NCBI GenBank assembly: GCA_030834895.1
Contig: JAUQXA010000059.1
Location: forward strand, 62,001 to 126,000
Reading direction: 5' to 3'
DNA: 64,000 nt
Source: Anaerolineales bacterium
GTDB lineage: Bacteria > Chloroflexota > Anaerolineae > Anaerolineales > Villigracilaceae
A model generated the notes under the pieces. It saw only the letters and a list, made by a program, of their open reading frames with translations. It was not told where the DNA came from and made no database searches. A program made the translations under genes and the position numbers. Shown here one piece after another: positions 42,001 through 50,168 of this stretch (position 1 is the first letter of the stretch; each line of letters opens with the position of its first letter).

Positions 42001-42367
42001 GACAAGCGGCGAGTTTACCTTTGTCAATGCGGGACATAACCCGCCATTTTGGGTTGGAGCAGATGGAGGGGTGGAAAAACTTTCACGCACCGCAATTGCG
42101 CTGGGTGTGATGGAACAACCCGATATGCGGGAACGCACGATCCTGCTTGCCGAGGGGGACATGCTCCTGCTTTATACCGATGGACTGACCGAAGCCTTCT
42201 CTCCCAATGATGAATTATTCGGCGATGAGCGACTGGCAAACTCGTTGACCTGCGTTCCCTGCACCGCCGATGAAATCTTGATGGCAGTGGAGGAGCGGTT
42301 GAACGAGTTTATCGAAACCGTTCCTCTTGCCGATGACTTGACGATGTTGGCGGTGAAGAGGGTGTAA
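39074..42367 (+). CDS. rsbU: Multi-GAF SpoIIE-type PP2C phosphatase (RsbU-like)
   Basis: 1097 residues without membrane helices. It has about five consecutive GAF-like units (roughly 10-165, 180-335, 340-500, 510-665 and 670-850), a helical linker (EMVVRERLETEVQLARQIQQ) and a C-terminal SpoIIE/RsbU phosphatase domain (about 880-1097). PP2C metal residues are in RQVGGDFYDV, LFIADVADKGMPAALFM and YTDGLTEAF, plus ADDLTMLAVKRV at the end. It should dephosphorylate the RsbV-like protein in response to several small-molecule or redox signals sensed by the GAF array. The number of GAF units is unusually high. Confidence 0.93.
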   Translation: MEKVKRAVNSEVSDWNQLASLGEQIRNEESFSAQCDRIVSMTSNLLAGNVVVWLNENSFRLPDWEEGRVFPPQPPLAGMKLTIREGKLVTQSGKGKKSAIRNAPDSASHQTFAAIPLIDHGITLGAIQVTRPKRSSFSLEELNLLQGIGQIAAVSLSASHRAEVEQFRLRQINLVREVSAQIANVLDLDELSKRVTKLIQITFNYYYVAIFTLDANSQVFRFRSSAVAPRKGRRKASIAPEVEIGQGLIGEAALYGKQIVCDDVRSDLRYRFIDSLPETQSEVVIPLKIEDRVLGVLDVQSNQPHAFHPNDLLILNALADNIAQAVEGARLYNGLRRRANQLTLVSEVSKSVSSTLDLPTIMQNAAFLIHEKFGYPYVSLFTVHPNRRLIVYEAGSGKRSKKLAGYRIPLDDSDGIMPWVARNAQTVLANDVFNHPRYVPSPLPPRNTKSELCVPLVFNSKVIGLLDIQSDKLNAFTEEDQMMFEAVGDAMAAAIRNADLYRSEQWRRQVSDSLREVAGLISDNAGVDEVLETILSELDRNLPIDISAVWLLEDDELCLSAVHGVDGGKLDSACIANPDSVYAMAQAMMSDVPIIRRPGEPFWPSGLTAGYEQAYSSIAAPLRVGNHPLGVLTLAHHTSGRYGHEAQDITATFASYASVAIENARLYDAAQEQAYASAALLQVAQAVVSLSDLDEILGSITRIMPILVGVQRVVLYRWDVERETFNVSHEYGFSDAQREEAAMTEREFSPRDFPLLDSAAAQNRMLTIPLGPGANPKSWPEIQPEALGEVDMGAAARLLIAVPISIKHDIFGMMLVEEAEKGRRFRARRIEIINGIAQQAALAIQNDLLQQEMVVRERLETEVQLARQIQQTFIPQSLPTLETWQFAARWRTARQVGGDFYDVIELPNNKIGLFIADVADKGMPAALFMALTRTLLRAAAIEMKSPVDVLRRVNDQLLPDTQQGMFVTAVYGVLDVTSGEFTFVNAGHNPPFWVGADGGVEKLSRTAIALGVMEQPDMRERTILLAEGDMLLLYTDGLTEAFSPNDELFGDERLANSLTCVPCTADEILMAVEERLNEFIETVPLADDLTMLAVKRV

Positions 42368-42380
42368 ATGTGTGGATGTT

Positions 42381-43172
42381 TTATTTAACCGGATACCCCA
42401 ACAGGTAGGTAAAGGCAAAGATTGGCGTCCCCGTGGATGCCTGACCAATCTCCCAGGTATAGTTTTGATTTTGAAGTGGTCGAGTGAGTTCCTTCAATTC
42501 CCGCATCGAGTACACTTTCAGCAACGAGATGACACCATCCCAGCAGGTTGCCAGTGGGACGATGGGTATGAGATAGGTCCAGAAAAAACGTGCAAAGGTC
42601 CGCGGCGTGATAAAGGGGGTCACAAGCAGATAACTCAATAGCGTCATCAGGGGCGATAACAACAGGATGAGAAATCCCAATGGTGGTTTCAGGCTGGCTT
42701 CGAATATTCCTATGGCTGTCCTGTTCTCGACTGCATCCCGTAATATGAGGCTGGCTTGTTCAGGCTTGAAATGATGAAACCCCTCGAACATTGTCCGCAT
42801 TCCTTTCAGGTGGGACGGGACTTTCATGGCATCTATCGATTCGGAAAGATATTCAATCCCCTGGCGGGAGGATTCCCCCCATCTTTGAACCGATTCTGGA
42901 TTGGGGAATTTGTCGGTAAGTTTGATTTTTACGTCCATACCCACCTGTTTGAATTCTTCCTGTAATCTTATCCAGGGACCGGTTCCGCCGGAACACAAGT
43001 CCAGGATCTCGGTTGTCTCCGCATGTTGCATGGCCTTTTTGAACAAGGGAACCAGATTCTTATGCCCGGAGCCGAGAGTGGATGCGAACTGCAAATAATC
43101 AGTCTGAATGCTTCGAAAGGTCTGCGGATACCAGGGTAGATCTGTGAACTCAAACAGGTGGACTCGTTTCAT
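42381..43172 (-). CDS. SAM-dependent methyltransferase-like membrane protein
   Basis: 263 residues. The N-terminal half has a class I methyltransferase glycine loop (ILDLCSGGTGPW, 56-67) and an acidic strand end (VKIKLTDKFPNPESV). The C-terminal half has one or two hydrophobic helices (GFLILLLSPLMTLLSYLLVT, about 170-190; WTYLIPIVPLATCWDGV) and ends YTWEIGQASTGTPIFAFTYL. The substrate is unknown; the membrane part suggests a lipid or membrane-bound acceptor. It is convergent with the phosphatase gene (13 bases between stops) with no clear terminator. Confidence 0.65.
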   Translation of the reverse strand: MKRVHLFEFTDLPWYPQTFRSIQTDYLQFASTLGSGHKNLVPLFKKAMQHAETTEILDLCSGGTGPWIRLQEEFKQVGMDVKIKLTDKFPNPESVQRWGESSRQGIEYLSESIDAMKVPSHLKGMRTMFEGFHHFKPEQASLILRDAVENRTAIGIFEASLKPPLGFLILLLSPLMTLLSYLLVTPFITPRTFARFFWTYLIPIVPLATCWDGVISLLKVYSMRELKELTRPLQNQNYTWEIGQASTGTPIFAFTYLLGYPVK

Positions 43173-43228
43173 TTCGAACCTATCTTGAACTCATGTGGCT
43201 GGAAGTGGTTGCCATAAAAATGGATACA

Positions 43229-44440
43229 TTAATTCCTTTTTATATGTTTGACGAGATTGGCAAAAGCCTGTTCCAGGTCGGCGAGGAGGTCTTCCACATC
43301 CTCGATTCCCACGGATATTCTGACTAATCCATCCGGGATGCCCATTGCCTTGCGTTCCTCCGCGGTACATTCCACATGGCTCGTTGTCCTTGCCGGTCCA
43401 AAGGTTGTTTCCACAGCGCCAAGGTTCGCCGCACAATTTGCGTATTTTAGCCTTGGCAACAGGATCGAAACGGAATCCATCCCACCTTTCAGGGCAAAGC
43501 TAAGCATTCCGCCAAACCCGCGCATTTGTTTTTTTGCGATATCGTGATGAACGTGGGTTTCCAGTCCCGGGTAGTAGACAGCCTCCACAAGTTCCTGTTT
43601 TTGCAGGAATCGAGCGATCTCCATCGCGCTTTTTGCCTGCTGCAATACGCGGAGTTTCAAGGTTTTCATCCCTCTCAGCAAGAGGTAGGCATCCCAGGGG
43701 GCAAGTGTCGCTCCGTTGATTTCCCGGTAATGAAAGATCTGTTCCACCAATTCCCTGCTTCCACACACTACACCGCCCAGTGAATCTGCATGACCGCCTA
43801 AAAACTTGGTCGCACTATGAAGGACGAGGTCCGCGCCCAATGCAAGCGGATTTTGATTGACAGGCGTGGCGAAGGTGTTATCCACAACAACGATGGCGCC
43901 GACGGCCTTGCCCGCCTTTGCCATGCGTTCGATATCGGTTATTTTTACCGTGGGATTGGTGGGTGTTTCAAGGTAGAGGATCTTGCAACCTTTCTCGATT
44001 TCCTTTTCAATGGCATCATGATCCCCTGTGTTGCATAAAGTCACATTGATGTTCATATTCGGCAGGAATTCCGTGAAGATTTTATTGGTTCCGCCGTAAG
44101 TATCTTTGATGGATACGACCCTGTCGCCCGGTCTGAGAAAGGTGTAGAGGATATTGCTGATGGCCGCCATTCCGGTGGAAAAGCTGGTTGCTGCTTCTGC
44201 GCCCTCCAATATGCGGACCTTGTCCTCGAAGGCCGCAACCGTTGGATTGGTATTGCGTCCATAGATATGCCCCGGCTTCCTGCCAATTGCAACGTCATAC
44301 CATTCTTCCATGTCATCATAACCATAGGCCACACTCAACACCACTGGAACCTGCGTGGCCCTGTTAACCCTTTGCTCCCGTTCCCCGGCCCATACTAATT
44401 TCGTGCCCAATCCTGCCCTGATGATTTCATCATTATTCAT
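43229..44440 (-). CDS. Cys/Met metabolism PLP enzyme (cystathionine gamma-synthase family)
   Basis: 403-residue fold-type I enzyme. PLP lysine Lys212 in HSATKFLGGHAD, with YGRNTNPT (60-67), FSTGMAAI and DNTFATP also intact. The family covers cystathionine gamma-synthase, cystathionine beta/gamma-lyase, O-acetylhomoserine sulfhydrylase and methionine gamma-lyase; sequence alone does not separate them here. The start at MNNDEIIRAG was preferred because AGGAG lies 8 bases upstream; the ATG 6 bases before it is too close to that site. No sulfur-metabolism gene is adjacent. Confidence 0.88.
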   Translation of the reverse strand: MNNDEIIRAGLGTKLVWAGEREQRVNRATQVPVVLSVAYGYDDMEEWYDVAIGRKPGHIYGRNTNPTVAAFEDKVRILEGAEAATSFSTGMAAISNILYTFLRPGDRVVSIKDTYGGTNKIFTEFLPNMNINVTLCNTGDHDAIEKEIEKGCKILYLETPTNPTVKITDIERMAKAGKAVGAIVVVDNTFATPVNQNPLALGADLVLHSATKFLGGHADSLGGVVCGSRELVEQIFHYREINGATLAPWDAYLLLRGMKTLKLRVLQQAKSAMEIARFLQKQELVEAVYYPGLETHVHHDIAKKQMRGFGGMLSFALKGGMDSVSILLPRLKYANCAANLGAVETTFGPARTTSHVECTAEERKAMGIPDGLVRISVGIEDVEDLLADLEQAFANLVKHIKRN

Positions 44441-44905
44441 TGCCATTTCTCCTGTTCTTTGGATGAGTTGATGGTTGCGCGACTTGCCAGGCAAAAATGC
44501 ATTGACAAGCGGTCTGTGGTAATGGTTTTACTGATGTTTCGAGTATAACCCCAATGCCGCGAAACCCGCTTCTAAGTTGTTTACGGAATTTGTCAGGTAG
44601 ATCAAGTAAAAACGGACCACGGAGAAGTCCGTCGCAGGGCCCGTGTGGTGAGCATTTTCCACAGCAAAGCCTCCCGTTTGCGGTTGGTTTCAGTAGTCCT
44701 GAGCGAAATCAGTGAAGAGCGGCTGACTGGCAGAACATATATAACTTTTAAAGAGCCTGCCCTGGGCCTGTGATGGGTTCAACTTAATCGCACGCAAAAC
44801 GCAAGATGACTTTGACCCAATTTACAGAGAAACCCTGCACAATCGTCTTCACCGGTTAGAAGATCGTCATCGAGTTTCCTTTACCTGTGGGGAATTGTTA
44901 TCTCT
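44441..44905. other. Non-coding gap of about 465 bases
   Basis: Divergent promoter region between the transsulfuration gene and the aminotransferase. It contains a short piece resembling a dispersed repeat (CCTGAGCGAAATCAGTGAA at 44699-44717) and no open frame with protein-like sequence. No tRNA or riboswitch structure was recognised. Confidence 0.5.
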
Positions 44906-44911
44906 TATAAT
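44906..44911 (+). promoter_or_regulatory. -10 box of a leaderless promoter
   Basis: TATAAT followed by 7 bases (TCCCTTT) and the aminotransferase ATG; no ribosome-binding site is present. Confidence 0.6.
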
Positions 44912-44918
44912 TCCCTTT

Positions 44919-46082
44919 ATGCACAATTTGAAAAAATTCTTCCTGCTTGATCCCACTGTTATATTTCTTAATCATGGTTCTTTCGGGGCGGCCCCAAAAT
45001 GCGTCGTGGAGGACTATCAAAGCTGGCAATTACGTCTGGAACGCCAACCTGTACTTTTTCTTGGTCGTGAACTCGACGGACTTCTAAAGGATTCCCGCCG
45101 AGTCCTTGGCGCGTATCTAAATGCTGATGTCGATGATCTTGTCTACATTCCCAATGCAACACATGGTGTAAATATCATTGCCCATTCTATGCAACTCAAA
45201 CCAGGTGATGAAATCCTCACCACGGACCACGAATATGGTGCCTGTGATTACACCTGGGATTTTGTTTGCCGAAGAGGAGGCGCAAAATATAATCATCAGC
45301 GCATCCCATTGCCGGTTTATTCTGAGAAGGAAATCGTTGACCAGCTTTGGTCGGGTGTCACCTCGCGGACAAAGATCATTTATTTGAGTCATATTACTTC
45401 GCCGACGGCTCTACGTTTGCCAGTGGAAAAAATCTGCCGACGCGCAAAAGAGGCAGGTATATTAACGGTGATTGATGCGGCGCACTCTCCCGGGCAAATT
45501 CCAGTTGACCTTCGACTACTGAACGCCGACTTTGTCTTTGGCAATTGTCATAAGTGGATGCTCAATGTGAAAGGCTCGGCCTTCCTGTATGTGAGAAGGG
45601 AATTGCAGCATCTTATCGAACCGTTGATTGTGAGTTGGGGATACAACCCAACATCTGAGGCGACCACACGTTCCCGTTATATTGACCTTCTACAATGGAC
45701 AGGCACCAAAGATCCGACCGCGGCGTTAACTATTCCAACCGCCATCCAATTCATGCAGGAACATGATTGGGATAAAGTGCGAAGGGAATGTCATAAGCTG
45801 CTTCGTGAAGGGATTGAGCGAATTTGCGACATGACAAATATGAATCCGTTGTATCCACTTGATTCGGATTTTTACAGTCAAATGGGTGTTGCTCCACTCC
45901 CTCAATCTAATCTTGCTGTGCTTAAGAACAGATTGTATGATGAATATAAAATAGAGATTCCCTTGATTCAATGGCAAGATAACCAACTCATCCGCATCTC
46001 GGTGCAAGGTTACAATTCCCGGGAAGATATCGATGTACTGGTGACTGCGTTACAGGCACTCTTGCCTCAAGTCGCGGCTTAA
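44919..46082 (+). CDS. Class V aminotransferase (isopenicillin-N-epimerase-like)
   Basis: 387-residue fold-type I PLP enzyme. It has FLNHGSFGAAP near the N-terminus, VIDAAHSPGQIPVDL with the cofactor Asp, and FGNCHKWM with the PLP lysine Lys212. This pattern (NHGSFG, HKW) is that of the isopenicillin N epimerase-like group, which includes cysteine desulfurase-like and ergothioneine/hercynylcysteine lyase-like enzymes; the substrate is not clear. It is followed by a remnant of a second, related gene at 46185-46280. Confidence 0.87.
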   Translation: MHNLKKFFLLDPTVIFLNHGSFGAAPKCVVEDYQSWQLRLERQPVLFLGRELDGLLKDSRRVLGAYLNADVDDLVYIPNATHGVNIIAHSMQLKPGDEILTTDHEYGACDYTWDFVCRRGGAKYNHQRIPLPVYSEKEIVDQLWSGVTSRTKIIYLSHITSPTALRLPVEKICRRAKEAGILTVIDAAHSPGQIPVDLRLLNADFVFGNCHKWMLNVKGSAFLYVRRELQHLIEPLIVSWGYNPTSEATTRSRYIDLLQWTGTKDPTAALTIPTAIQFMQEHDWDKVRRECHKLLREGIERICDMTNMNPLYPLDSDFYSQMGVAPLPQSNLAVLKNRLYDEYKIEIPLIQWQDNQLIRISVQGYNSREDIDVLVTALQALLPQVAA

Positions 46083-46184
46083 CTTCCTTTGTGTCGTGAT
46101 TGTTCCTGTGAATAACCTTGCTCCCACAGTAGTGGTACGATGATAAGGGGCAGGCTTTTTATGTGCCCGTCCCGAGGGGTGAGG

Positions 46185-46280
46185 GGCAAGCTAATCCGCG
46201 TTTCGGTTCAGGGTTATAACTCGAAGCGGGATGTGAATCACGCGCTGCGGTCATTGACCGTATTGCTTAATAAAAAATGA
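46185..46280 (+). pseudogene. C-terminal remnant of a second class V aminotransferase
   Basis: The frame ending TGA at 46278-46280 reads KLIRVSVQGYNSKRDVNHAL then RSLTVLLNKK. It matches the C-terminus of the neighbouring enzyme (QLIRISVQGYNSREDIDVLV then TALQALLP) residue by residue, with many silent and some coding differences. Upstream of it no aminotransferase sequence remains. It is the tail of a tandem paralogue, most of which was deleted, probably by recombination between the two copies. Confidence 0.8.
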
Positions 46281-46359
46281 GAAAACATTAATCCTGGACG
46301 TAGGCAATTTGCCTGTCAGGGTTTCACAAATTTGTGATAGATTTACGGCGGAGGCCTAA

Positions 46360-47184
46360 ATGAACAAACATCGAACCATTATCATCATGCTTTTGATTGC
46401 GCTGCTCATAACGTCCTGCGGGGGTGAAGAAGTCCCTACTGAAAGCGTCGAAACAATAATGACTTCAGCCGTCGGCACGGTAGTCTATTCTTTCTTTGAG
46501 ACGCAAACGGCGGCGTATACCCCGCCCGCTCCCACGCCCCTGCCCACATTAATGCAGCCGTCCAGCCCGACGCTCGTTCTTTCGACTGTTACGTTGGGAC
46601 CAACTCCCACCCCGACTCTGTTTTATTATTCGCCCACGCCTGGGACGGTTACTCCCACCGGCACGTTGACGACCGCAACCGTCAACCCTGCTTCCCTGGC
46701 GTTTGGTTGCAACAACCTTGCCTTTGTCCGCGATGTCACCATTCCGTCTGGGACAATCATGACACCGGGACAGGTGTTTACAAAGACCTGGAAGGTCGAA
46801 AACACGGGTACCTGCGATTGGGCTTTCAACTACGTTCTCGTCTTCACCAGCGGGAACAAACTCGAAGGTGAAACAAGCCGCATTCAAAAAAAGGTGGCCG
46901 TTGGGAGCTGGTCTGAACTCTCCGTGTCCATGGCCGCGCCGGAGGAGGCGGGTACATACACCAGTTCCTGGCGTTTCTCTGACGGAAAAAATTTGTTCGG
47001 CGCAACTTTGTCCGTAAACATCGTTGTAAAAAAACCAACTGCCACGCCTGTGCCGCCGACGGCGACCTTTACGCCGACCACCGGTCCCACAGCAACTTAC
47101 ACTCCCACCTCGACCCCAACAACAGCCGCGCCTACTGATACGCCTACGCCCACACCAACTTCTACGGATACGCCAACGTCTTAA
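46360..47184 (+). CDS. Lipoprotein with NBR1-type Ig-like domain
   Basis: 274-residue lipoprotein: signal peptide with lipobox LLITSC (Cys near residue 20), a Thr/Pro-rich stalk (about 45-105), an Ig-like domain of the Next-to-BRCA1 type (about 115-225: DVTIPSGTIMTPGQVFTKTW, then NTGTCDW, AGTYTSSWRF) and a second Thr/Pro-rich tail to the C-terminus. Such domains are common in secreted Chloroflexota proteins and mediate binding; no enzyme motif is visible. It sits directly upstream of the CAP-LysM protein and may act with it at the cell surface. Confidence 0.8.
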   Translation: MNKHRTIIIMLLIALLITSCGGEEVPTESVETIMTSAVGTVVYSFFETQTAAYTPPAPTPLPTLMQPSSPTLVLSTVTLGPTPTPTLFYYSPTPGTVTPTGTLTTATVNPASLAFGCNNLAFVRDVTIPSGTIMTPGQVFTKTWKVENTGTCDWAFNYVLVFTSGNKLEGETSRIQKKVAVGSWSELSVSMAAPEEAGTYTSSWRFSDGKNLFGATLSVNIVVKKPTATPVPPTATFTPTTGPTATYTPTSTPTTAAPTDTPTPTPTSTDTPTS

Positions 47185-47214
47185 AATGATGTATTTGGCA
47201 CATACATTAAGATA

Positions 47215-48243
47215 GTGAAAAGCAAAAAACATATCTGGCTTTTTGGGGTCTTTATGTTTTTCCTCACGTGGAATATTCTCCCACCTTCCACTGCTGATGC
47301 GTTGTTCCACCAGCCGCGGCAGACTACCATTACTTCGCCCTCGCAGTTGATTGACGCGATAAACGGGGTGCGGGTTTCCTATGGTTTATCCCCGCTGACT
47401 GTCCATACTGCGCTGATGCAGTCCGCCCAGTCTCAGGCGGATTACATGGCGGCAACCGGACAAGTCACACATACGCGTCCCGGCGGTGTCACCTATACCC
47501 AGCAATTGATCAGCCTCGGCTTTCCGCTGGCAGGTGACCTTACCGCCGGTGGATTGCGCTCGGAGAATATTTTGAGCAGCGGCGACCCGCTGGTGTGGAA
47601 CGGCGTTCCCTTGGCCTGGCAGGATTCAATTCACATGGCAACGATAATTACTGCGAGTTACACCCACATTGGCGCAGGTGTCTCGCAGGGATCGAACCGC
47701 TATTACTACGCGGTGGATTGCGCTGCCGCAACCGGCTCCGGTGAAATGCAAGACTCCGCCGTTGTTGCTCTCACAAGCGCGCCAGATTCGGCGGGCAGCG
47801 TCGTCAGCCAGTACATCGTGCCGGTGGTGGTCAACACAGCCCAGCCGGATGGAAACGTTTACCATGTTTTGCAATATGGACAAACCCTGTGGAGTGTCGC
47901 CATCGAATACAGGACGACCATCAAGCAAATTCAGGCGTTCAATAATTTGGGCGATGACCTGGTGGTTTATCAGGGACAGAAACTGCTGGTGAAACGCGGA
48001 GCGACCCAGCCCGCGCCGCCAACTTTGATTCCGACCGGGCCCGCCACTGTCACTCCGACAGATTTACCTGCGCTGACAGTTCTGCCGACCTCATCTTCAA
48101 CCACAATCGCCGCAACCCCAACCGTGATTTTGGACGAGGTCCCTACCTCCAATTCCTCCTCCAGCCTGCTGATCGGAATCCTGATCTTCGCCGTACTCAT
48201 CGGTGGCGGAGTGGCGGTCTGGCTGATTCGTGAACCGAAGTAG
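47215..48243 (+). CDS. CAP/SCP-domain and LysM surface protein
   Basis: 342 residues from a GTG start. Signal peptide (KHIWLFGVFMFFLTWNIL), CAP/SCP domain (about 40-180, with INGVRVSYGLSPL, HTALMQSAQSQADYMA, SENILSS and the YTHIGAGV His), one LysM domain (about 218-262, YHVLQYGQTLWSVAIEYRTT), a Thr/Pro-rich stalk, and a C-terminal membrane helix (SSLLIGILIFAVLIGGGVAV) followed by basic residues. It is thus anchored to the membrane and bound to peptidoglycan. CAP domains of bacteria are mostly of unknown function. Confidence 0.87.
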   Translation: MKSKKHIWLFGVFMFFLTWNILPPSTADALFHQPRQTTITSPSQLIDAINGVRVSYGLSPLTVHTALMQSAQSQADYMAATGQVTHTRPGGVTYTQQLISLGFPLAGDLTAGGLRSENILSSGDPLVWNGVPLAWQDSIHMATIITASYTHIGAGVSQGSNRYYYAVDCAAATGSGEMQDSAVVALTSAPDSAGSVVSQYIVPVVVNTAQPDGNVYHVLQYGQTLWSVAIEYRTTIKQIQAFNNLGDDLVVYQGQKLLVKRGATQPAPPTLIPTGPATVTPTDLPALTVLPTSSSTTIAATPTVILDEVPTSNSSSSLLIGILIFAVLIGGGVAVWLIREPK

Positions 48244-48257
48244 GGAACGAGAGTGGG

Positions 48258-48263
48258 TATAAT
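48258..48263 (+). promoter_or_regulatory. -10 box upstream of the patatin gene
   Basis: TATAAT 59 bases before the patatin ATG; it would start a 50-base, A/C-rich leader. Confidence 0.45.
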
Positions 48264-48322
48264 ACCTTCCATCAACTCAGTCTAACCACTGCATAACCAA
48301 TAAACGATCAAACTAACAAACC

Positions 48323-49204
48323 ATGGATATCACACTTGCATTAGGCGGCGGGGGAGCCAGGGGAAACTCCCACATTGGCGTCATTCGCCGTCTCGAAAAG
48401 GAAGGATATAAAATCCGCTCGGTGGCCGGCACCAGTTTTGGCGGACTGGTCGCCATTCTTTACGCACTGGGATACTCGCCTGATGGGATAGAGGAAATTT
48501 TCTCAAGCGTCGATCAAAGCAAATTATATGGGCGCGATTCAAATGATGGGCCTTCCCTGTTGGGGCTTTCGGGCGTCCGTAAATTATTGGACAAGGTGAT
48601 GGGTGATAAGACCTTTCAAGACCTCAAAATTCCCTGCGCCGTTGTCGGTGTGGATGTAAAAACAGGAAGGGAGGTCGTCATCTCGCGGGGATTTTTGAGG
48701 GACGGCGTACTCGGCACGATTGCGATTCCCACTGTCTTCACACCATTTCGGTTGAACGACTGGGAATTGGTGGATGGCGGTGTCCTCAACCCGGTGCCTG
48801 TCTCTGTGGCGCGCATGCTCTCGCCCGACCTGCCGATTGTCGCCGTCACCCTGAATGATCCGCTCGACATACCGCTCCCAACCTACAGTATTCCCGTCTC
48901 TTCCATCATTCCCAGGCAAATCACGGAACGGTTGAACCGCACGCATCTGGCGCAATTCGTCGATATCTTTTTACGCGCCCTCGATTTGAACAGCCGCGCG
49001 GTGGCGCATTACCGTCTCGAAGCCGACGCACCCGATGTAATCATCCGCCCAAAGGTGTATGACATCGGCTTGCTCGACAAGGTGGTGGTCAGCGATGTGG
49101 TGAAACTTGGCGAGCAGGCGGCGGAGGAAGCCCTGCCGCAATTGCGGAAAGTCACTTCGTGGTCGAGCCGCATGAGCAAGATGTTGTTCGGAGGGAAATC
49201 ATGA
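48323..49204 (+). CDS. Patatin-like phospholipase (RssA-like)
   Basis: 293-residue patatin-fold acyl hydrolase. The oxyanion GGGGARGNSHIGV (8-20), nucleophile GTSFG (Ser38) and Asp151 in VDGGVLNPVP form the Ser-Asp dyad. No signal peptide or membrane helix is visible. Bacterial relatives hydrolyse phospholipids or act as uncharacterised esterases. It begins a short operon: the next gene overlaps it by 4 bases (ATGA), and the hydrolase after that overlaps by 17. Confidence 0.92.
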   Translation: MDITLALGGGGARGNSHIGVIRRLEKEGYKIRSVAGTSFGGLVAILYALGYSPDGIEEIFSSVDQSKLYGRDSNDGPSLLGLSGVRKLLDKVMGDKTFQDLKIPCAVVGVDVKTGREVVISRGFLRDGVLGTIAIPTVFTPFRLNDWELVDGGVLNPVPVSVARMLSPDLPIVAVTLNDPLDIPLPTYSIPVSSIIPRQITERLNRTHLAQFVDIFLRALDLNSRAVAHYRLEADAPDVIIRPKVYDIGLLDKVVVSDVVKLGEQAAEEALPQLRKVTSWSSRMSKMLFGGKS

Positions 49205-49428
49205 GCCGCGACCTGCGAAAGTACATGCGGGATACGAACGTGCGCCTCATTGCCGGCGCGATGCTTTTGCTCTTTATCGTTGGCGACGGCTTGATCTGGG
49301 TCATCTATGGACCCGGCGCGGCGGTGATGGGCCTGCTCTGCATCCTGGCCGCCCTCGTGCCGGTTGTGTTGATTCTCCTTCTGCTCGCGTTATCGGATTG
49401 GATCGTGAAACGTGCCAACCGCGACTGA
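49201..49428 (+). CDS. Small two-helix membrane protein
   Basis: 75-residue protein with two hydrophobic helices (about 15-35, LIAGAMLLLFIVGDGLIWVI; about 40-62, MGLLCILAALVPVVLILLLL) and basic ends. The family is unknown. Its ATG overlaps the patatin stop by 4 bases, and its end overlaps the start of the alpha/beta hydrolase, so it is translated as part of one operon with two lipolytic-type enzymes. Confidence 0.75.
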   Translation: MSRDLRKYMRDTNVRLIAGAMLLLFIVGDGLIWVIYGPGAAVMGLLCILAALVPVVLILLLLALSDWIVKRANRD

Positions 49429-50071
49429 CACTCAACTGATCTCATTCAACGGTTGGACGCTTCGTGCGCGTCCGTCGCAGTCTGCAAGTCCGCGCCTGCT
49501 GGCGCTCATTCATGGCTGGACCGGCGACGAAAATTCGATGTGGGTTTTCACGCGGCGACTTTCTCGCAATTATTGGATGATTGCTCCGCGTGCGCCTCAC
49601 GCTGTGGATACGGGCGGTTTCTCCTGGCGGGATATGAAGGACGCCGCCTTTGGTTGGCCCACTTTCGAGACGCTTTCTTCCGCCGCCGACGGGTTGCTCC
49701 AACTCATCGACGAGTATTCCGCTTCGGTCGGCGTGGACGCATCCCAATTCGACGTGATGGGATTCAGTCAGGGCGCGGCCATGGCCAACCTGCTGGGCAT
49801 CGTCCACCCAAACCGAATCCGCAAGATGGCTGTGCTGGCGGGCTTTGTCCCCAACGGGTTGGAGGGTTTTGTCTTGCGAAAACCTCTGGCGGGGAAGGAC
49901 GTTTTCGTGGCGCACGGCACGCAGGATCAAATAATTCCACTCAACCGCGCTCATGCTTCGATGGCCTTGCTCGAACAGGCTGGGGCGCAGGTCACGCATT
50001 GCGAAGAAGAAGTGGGACACAAACTGGGCACGAATTGCCTGCGTGCCCTCGAACACTACTTGCAGGATTAA
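49412..50071 (+). CDS. Alpha/beta hydrolase (phospholipase/carboxylesterase type)
   Basis: 219-residue esterase. Catalytic triad: Ser119 in GFSQGAAM, Asp172 in HGTQDQIIP, His203 in EEVGHKLG. LALIHGWTGDE gives the oxyanion strand. The group (YpfH/Tap2-type) cleaves acyl or thioester bonds of small substrates. The GTG start overlaps the preceding membrane-protein gene by 17 bases. A hairpin repeat (50122-50147) follows before the L,D-transpeptidase gene. Confidence 0.88.
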   Translation: MPTATDTQLISFNGWTLRARPSQSASPRLLALIHGWTGDENSMWVFTRRLSRNYWMIAPRAPHAVDTGGFSWRDMKDAAFGWPTFETLSSAADGLLQLIDEYSASVGVDASQFDVMGFSQGAAMANLLGIVHPNRIRKMAVLAGFVPNGLEGFVLRKPLAGKDVFVAHGTQDQIIPLNRAHASMALLEQAGAQVTHCEEEVGHKLGTNCLRALEHYLQD

Positions 50072-50121
50072 TCCTTTCTCATAGCGCAGTTGACGCTGTT
50101 TTTGTTTGCAGGTATCCTATC

Positions 50122-50147
50122 GTGCGACAGGATGAGTCCTGTCGCAC
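50122..50147. repeat. Perfect hairpin GTGCGACAGGA-TGAG-TCCTGTCGCAC
   Basis: An 11-bp perfect stem with a 4-base loop between the hydrolase and transpeptidase genes. TATCCT (50113-50118) lies immediately upstream, so a transcript for the next gene could begin with this hairpin. The same GACAGGA/TCCTGTC pattern recalls the two-hairpin repeats elsewhere in the window. Confidence 0.6.
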
Positions 50148-50168
50148 ATCGAATTTTCAAGGTGAAGA

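Noticed and set aside
44441..44905. tRNA or small RNA in the divergent gap
   Set aside because: No cloverleaf, T-loop consensus or strong terminator hairpin could be found.
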